Shown one piece after another: positions 61,548 through 64,000 of a stretch of DNA of 64,000 nucleotides (its first letter is position 1; the number at the start of each line of letters is the position of its first letter). The stretch comes from Chromera velia. Lineage: Eukaryota; Sar; Chromeraceae. The stretch is taken from positions 120,773 through 184,772 of the forward strand of contig JAHBMJ010001217.1 of NCBI GenBank assembly GCA_018398765.1, in the 5' to 3' direction. Position numbers and translations under genes: made by a program. The notes below the pieces were generated by a model. The model did not search any database. It was not told the DNA's origin and saw only the letters and a list, made by a program, of their open reading frames with translations.

Positions 61548-63806
61548 ACACACACACACACACACCACATACTCATACGCACGCGGAGAGAGAGAGAGAT
61601 CTTTGTGTGGAGAAAGAACAGAAGACAGTGAATCGAATATGCCTGCCGTTTTGCACTCGTGCAATTCGCTGCCATGCTGCTTGCGCACATGCAACCGCCA
61701 AAAGGAAAGAGCAAGAAAAAAAGAGGGAGCTAGTCAGTGAGTGAATGAATGAATGTAAGGAGAAAGAAGTCCCCACGTGATTCCAGAAAGCAGAGAGACA
61801 TACAGACATACCTCACAAGTGCATGCAGGAGGGCGTTGTAGAATTGGGTATCCAGCAGCACGACATCTGCCCCCTCTTCCTGACTGATCGCAGCGTCCGC
61901 ACGGGCCTGACTCCACAGCTTCTCTACCTCCTCCCACCTGCACCAGAGAGGAGACAACAACTCGCACACACACGGACTCATGTGGACTGTGTTGTGTTTT
62001 GTGTAGGATTCACACGACAGACAACGATCATCTGCAGGAAAAAAGAAAGCCAACCCTGGACCAGATAGATAGCTCCCATTGTACGATGACGCAGACAGAA
62101 GACACACGGAACTCGTCATCCTCTTTCTCTTTCACAGGCACATTCAGTGACAGAGAGACAGACCATCCGACGCTGTCTCGGCACACATCCACGCACCACC
62201 GAGTCAACCCTCTTGCCCGACTACCCACCTGCATCCTCCTGGCGCATGGCTGAGGGCTCTGACGGCAGCTGTGTAGATGCGTGCACTTCTCCACACACTC
62301 CTTCTCCTCATGTCCTGCTCTCATTCACGCACGCACAAACACGAACACAACCACAAACGCGCAGCAGGAGGTGCGGACGAACGCGAGCATGCGTACAGAG
62401 TTCCGAGTGCAGGGAGAAGAGAAAGATCCTTTCAGAAAGAAACAGAGGAAGAGAAGCAAAGACGAATTGGCCAATAACAAGGTTCCCCGAGAGAAAACAG
62501 GCAAACTGACATTGATCACCTCCTCCACAAGAAACCAGTACTTGGTGGCTCTGCATGAGCGCACATGTAAAGGGAACAGGTGCGGAATGGGACAAATAAG
62601 TCGCATCGAGAGAGAGAAACAGCAACATGAGCCTTGCCGTTTGTTCTCTATCTTTCAAATTTTGTGCTCCTTCTTTCGGACCCAAGAAGAGCGACATGAG
62701 TCACTGAAGCCTCCCTCGTCACTCTCTATTTCTCCTTGCAAACGAAGTGAGAGACAGACAGACGTGCAGAGAAAAAAGTTTCACTTTTCCTTCCCGCCTT
62801 TTCAATCCTCGACCGACTGATCCGCCCGCACGAGGTGGAAAGCGGCGGCATTTTTTGGCAAGCAGGAAAGGGACTCACTCATTCACTCACTCACTGGCAC
62901 ATCTGTCTGTGTGCGCGAATCCCGTCCGACGGAAGTTGCGTCAATGAAACAAATCCGCGATCGAAAGGCAAAAACTTGCGCGCAACGTGCATGGTGAGTT
63001 CACTCTTGGCTCAAAAGTGCGGGGAAACACGGACTGAGATCCATGGAAGGACCGCTCAGCAGGTCTGACGGCTCAACTGTCTATGATGATTTGACGGGTG
63101 AGAGCGCCCCTCTGCGCAGGGCACAGCGTTTCGTTGCCAAGCTTTCGTACGCCAAGCGCGCATACATACTGACTTGTATTTACAAAGGACAGTCAAGAAG
63201 TTCAGATAGAGACTTTGAGTAGGACGGATGTCCCACTTCCTTGCTTTCTCCATCAAAGCCTGCGCATAGACAAAGGGGAGAGGAGGGGAAGAGAGGACAT
63301 GATAGAGGGAGGAATTTAAACAGAACCAGGGGGTCAAACGGAGGGACGAAACAGCAAACCCAGAGGTGGAACCTAGTCTCTCTGTCTCTCTCACATACAC
63401 ACACATAAGCACACATAAGGACACCCTCACGCACAAACGCACAGAGAACACACACAGAGTGTGTACGTGTGTGAGAGAGAAAGGGCCACACACGCGCATT
63501 CATACGCACGGACCCGTACATGTATGTCTACTACAGACAGACAGGCAGACAGGTAGACCTTCACATTCCCCAGTCACCCATCCACAAAACCCACAGCCAA
63601 TCAGCTACTTCAAAAACTAAAACCAAACCAGCCGCTCATGCACTTGCGAACGGACGACGTACTGACCTACCCACCTACCCACCCATGCTTTCTTCACAGG
63701 ATATTCTTTGTCCTTGGCCATATGCCTAGTCTCATCCTTTGCAAGAGCACCCAGAATGATGCTCAGGGTGACCGCATCAGGAGTTCCCCCCACGAAGATC
63801 ATCTTC
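58773..63806 (-). CDS. Pentatricopeptide-repeat (PPR) protein, 5' end beyond the window
   Basis: Ten exons on the minus strand join in phase: 63806-63683, 63259-63174, 61937-61812, 61417-60928, 60476-60423, 60300-60093, 60027-59960, 59875-59735, 59348-59254, 59079-58773 (565 residues plus stop seen). The first exon here begins mid-codon after a gtgcag acceptor, so at least one exon lies right of 63806. PPR-type helical pairs are clear: [100 protein letters not shown]. The 490-nt exon adds a charged insert ([16 protein letters not shown]). PPR proteins bind organellar RNA; mitochondrial or plastid RNA processing is the expected role. Targeting cannot be judged without the N-terminus. The junction at 60093 (65-nt intron) is the least certain. 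Confidence 0.77.
60483..60662. repeat. GGCA and CT microsatellites in a PPR intron
   Basis: GGCA runs near 60483-60541 and a CT run near 60631-60662 lie in the intron between the 490-nt exon and the 54-nt exon. The preceding GC/CA runs at 60303-60340 flank the next acceptor. Confidence 0.9.
61425..61566. repeat. Long (CA)n microsatellite with CACT interruptions
   Basis: About 140 bases of CA with scattered CACT and CACG units lie immediately upstream (minus strand) of the 490-nt PPR exon. On the coding strand it is a TG run ending close to the acceptor. Confidence 0.95.
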
Positions 63807-64000
63807 CTGCACCCACCCAAATAAATGCACAAATGCACAGCAAGAAAGAAGAAGAGGCTCAGGGAAAGGAAAGTAAGCAGCAATCCGACTTGTTCAAGAA
63901 CCGATCACGACCCCCTTCGACCTTTACATATGCGCTTACATGGGCAAAAAAAAAGCTACCATGCAGACTAACGGAGAGACTGCCAGAAACACAGACAACA

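Overview
This is nuclear DNA of a eukaryote. Every convincing gene is split by GT-AG introns, the intergenic stretches are AT-rich, and microsatellites and minisatellites are dense. One protein starts with a signal peptide followed at once by a Phe/Ser-rich stretch, the form of a bipartite leader for a complex plastid. Together with secreted HYR/LNR proteins, MORN, ankyrin and PPR genes, this points to an alveolate- or stramenopile-type alga. A chromerid such as Chromera velia would fit, but that is inference from gene style and not from a marker gene.

Layout: 1-490 is an ATTC-based satellite. 573-3040 (+) is the 3' part of a MORN-repeat gene. 3041-7417 is intergenic DNA with a 293-base assembly gap. 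7418-10933 (+) is a four-exon gene for a probable plastid-targeted protein of unknown function. 12036-12486 is a long foldback element. 13009-17710 is a non-autonomous LTR retrotransposon with a 1.3-kb terminal-inverted-repeat element nested in it. 17876-23607 is a complete but decayed Ty3/gypsy chromovirus-type retrotransposon on the minus strand. 25451-27225 (+) is an ankyrin-repeat gene. 28467-56316 (-) is one giant gene, and 58773-63806 (-) is the 3' part of a PPR gene that runs off the right edge.

The main result is the giant gene. I placed 44 exons by hand from splice sites and reading phase. Every junction is in phase and the exon lengths sum to 12,453 nt, exactly 4,151 codons, so about 4,150 residues. 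The protein has a signal peptide, about 1,380 residues with no family I recognise, a 341-residue Cys-rich exon, GCC2/GCC3-like Cys modules, two LNR (Notch-type) modules and about eleven HYR-like modules. Exons 32-35 and 36-39 are a recent tandem duplication of a phase-0/phase-0 cassette, which lengthens the protein without breaking the frame.

The two LTR elements share features that suggest a family relationship: 5-bp target-site duplications, LTR ends close to CGT...ACG instead of TG...CA, a primer-binding site starting TGGTAGCAG, and a purine tract beside the 3' LTR. One keeps recognisable pol domains and the other has none, so the second could be a parasite of the first type. No operons, CRISPR arrays, rRNA genes or convincing tRNA genes were seen.
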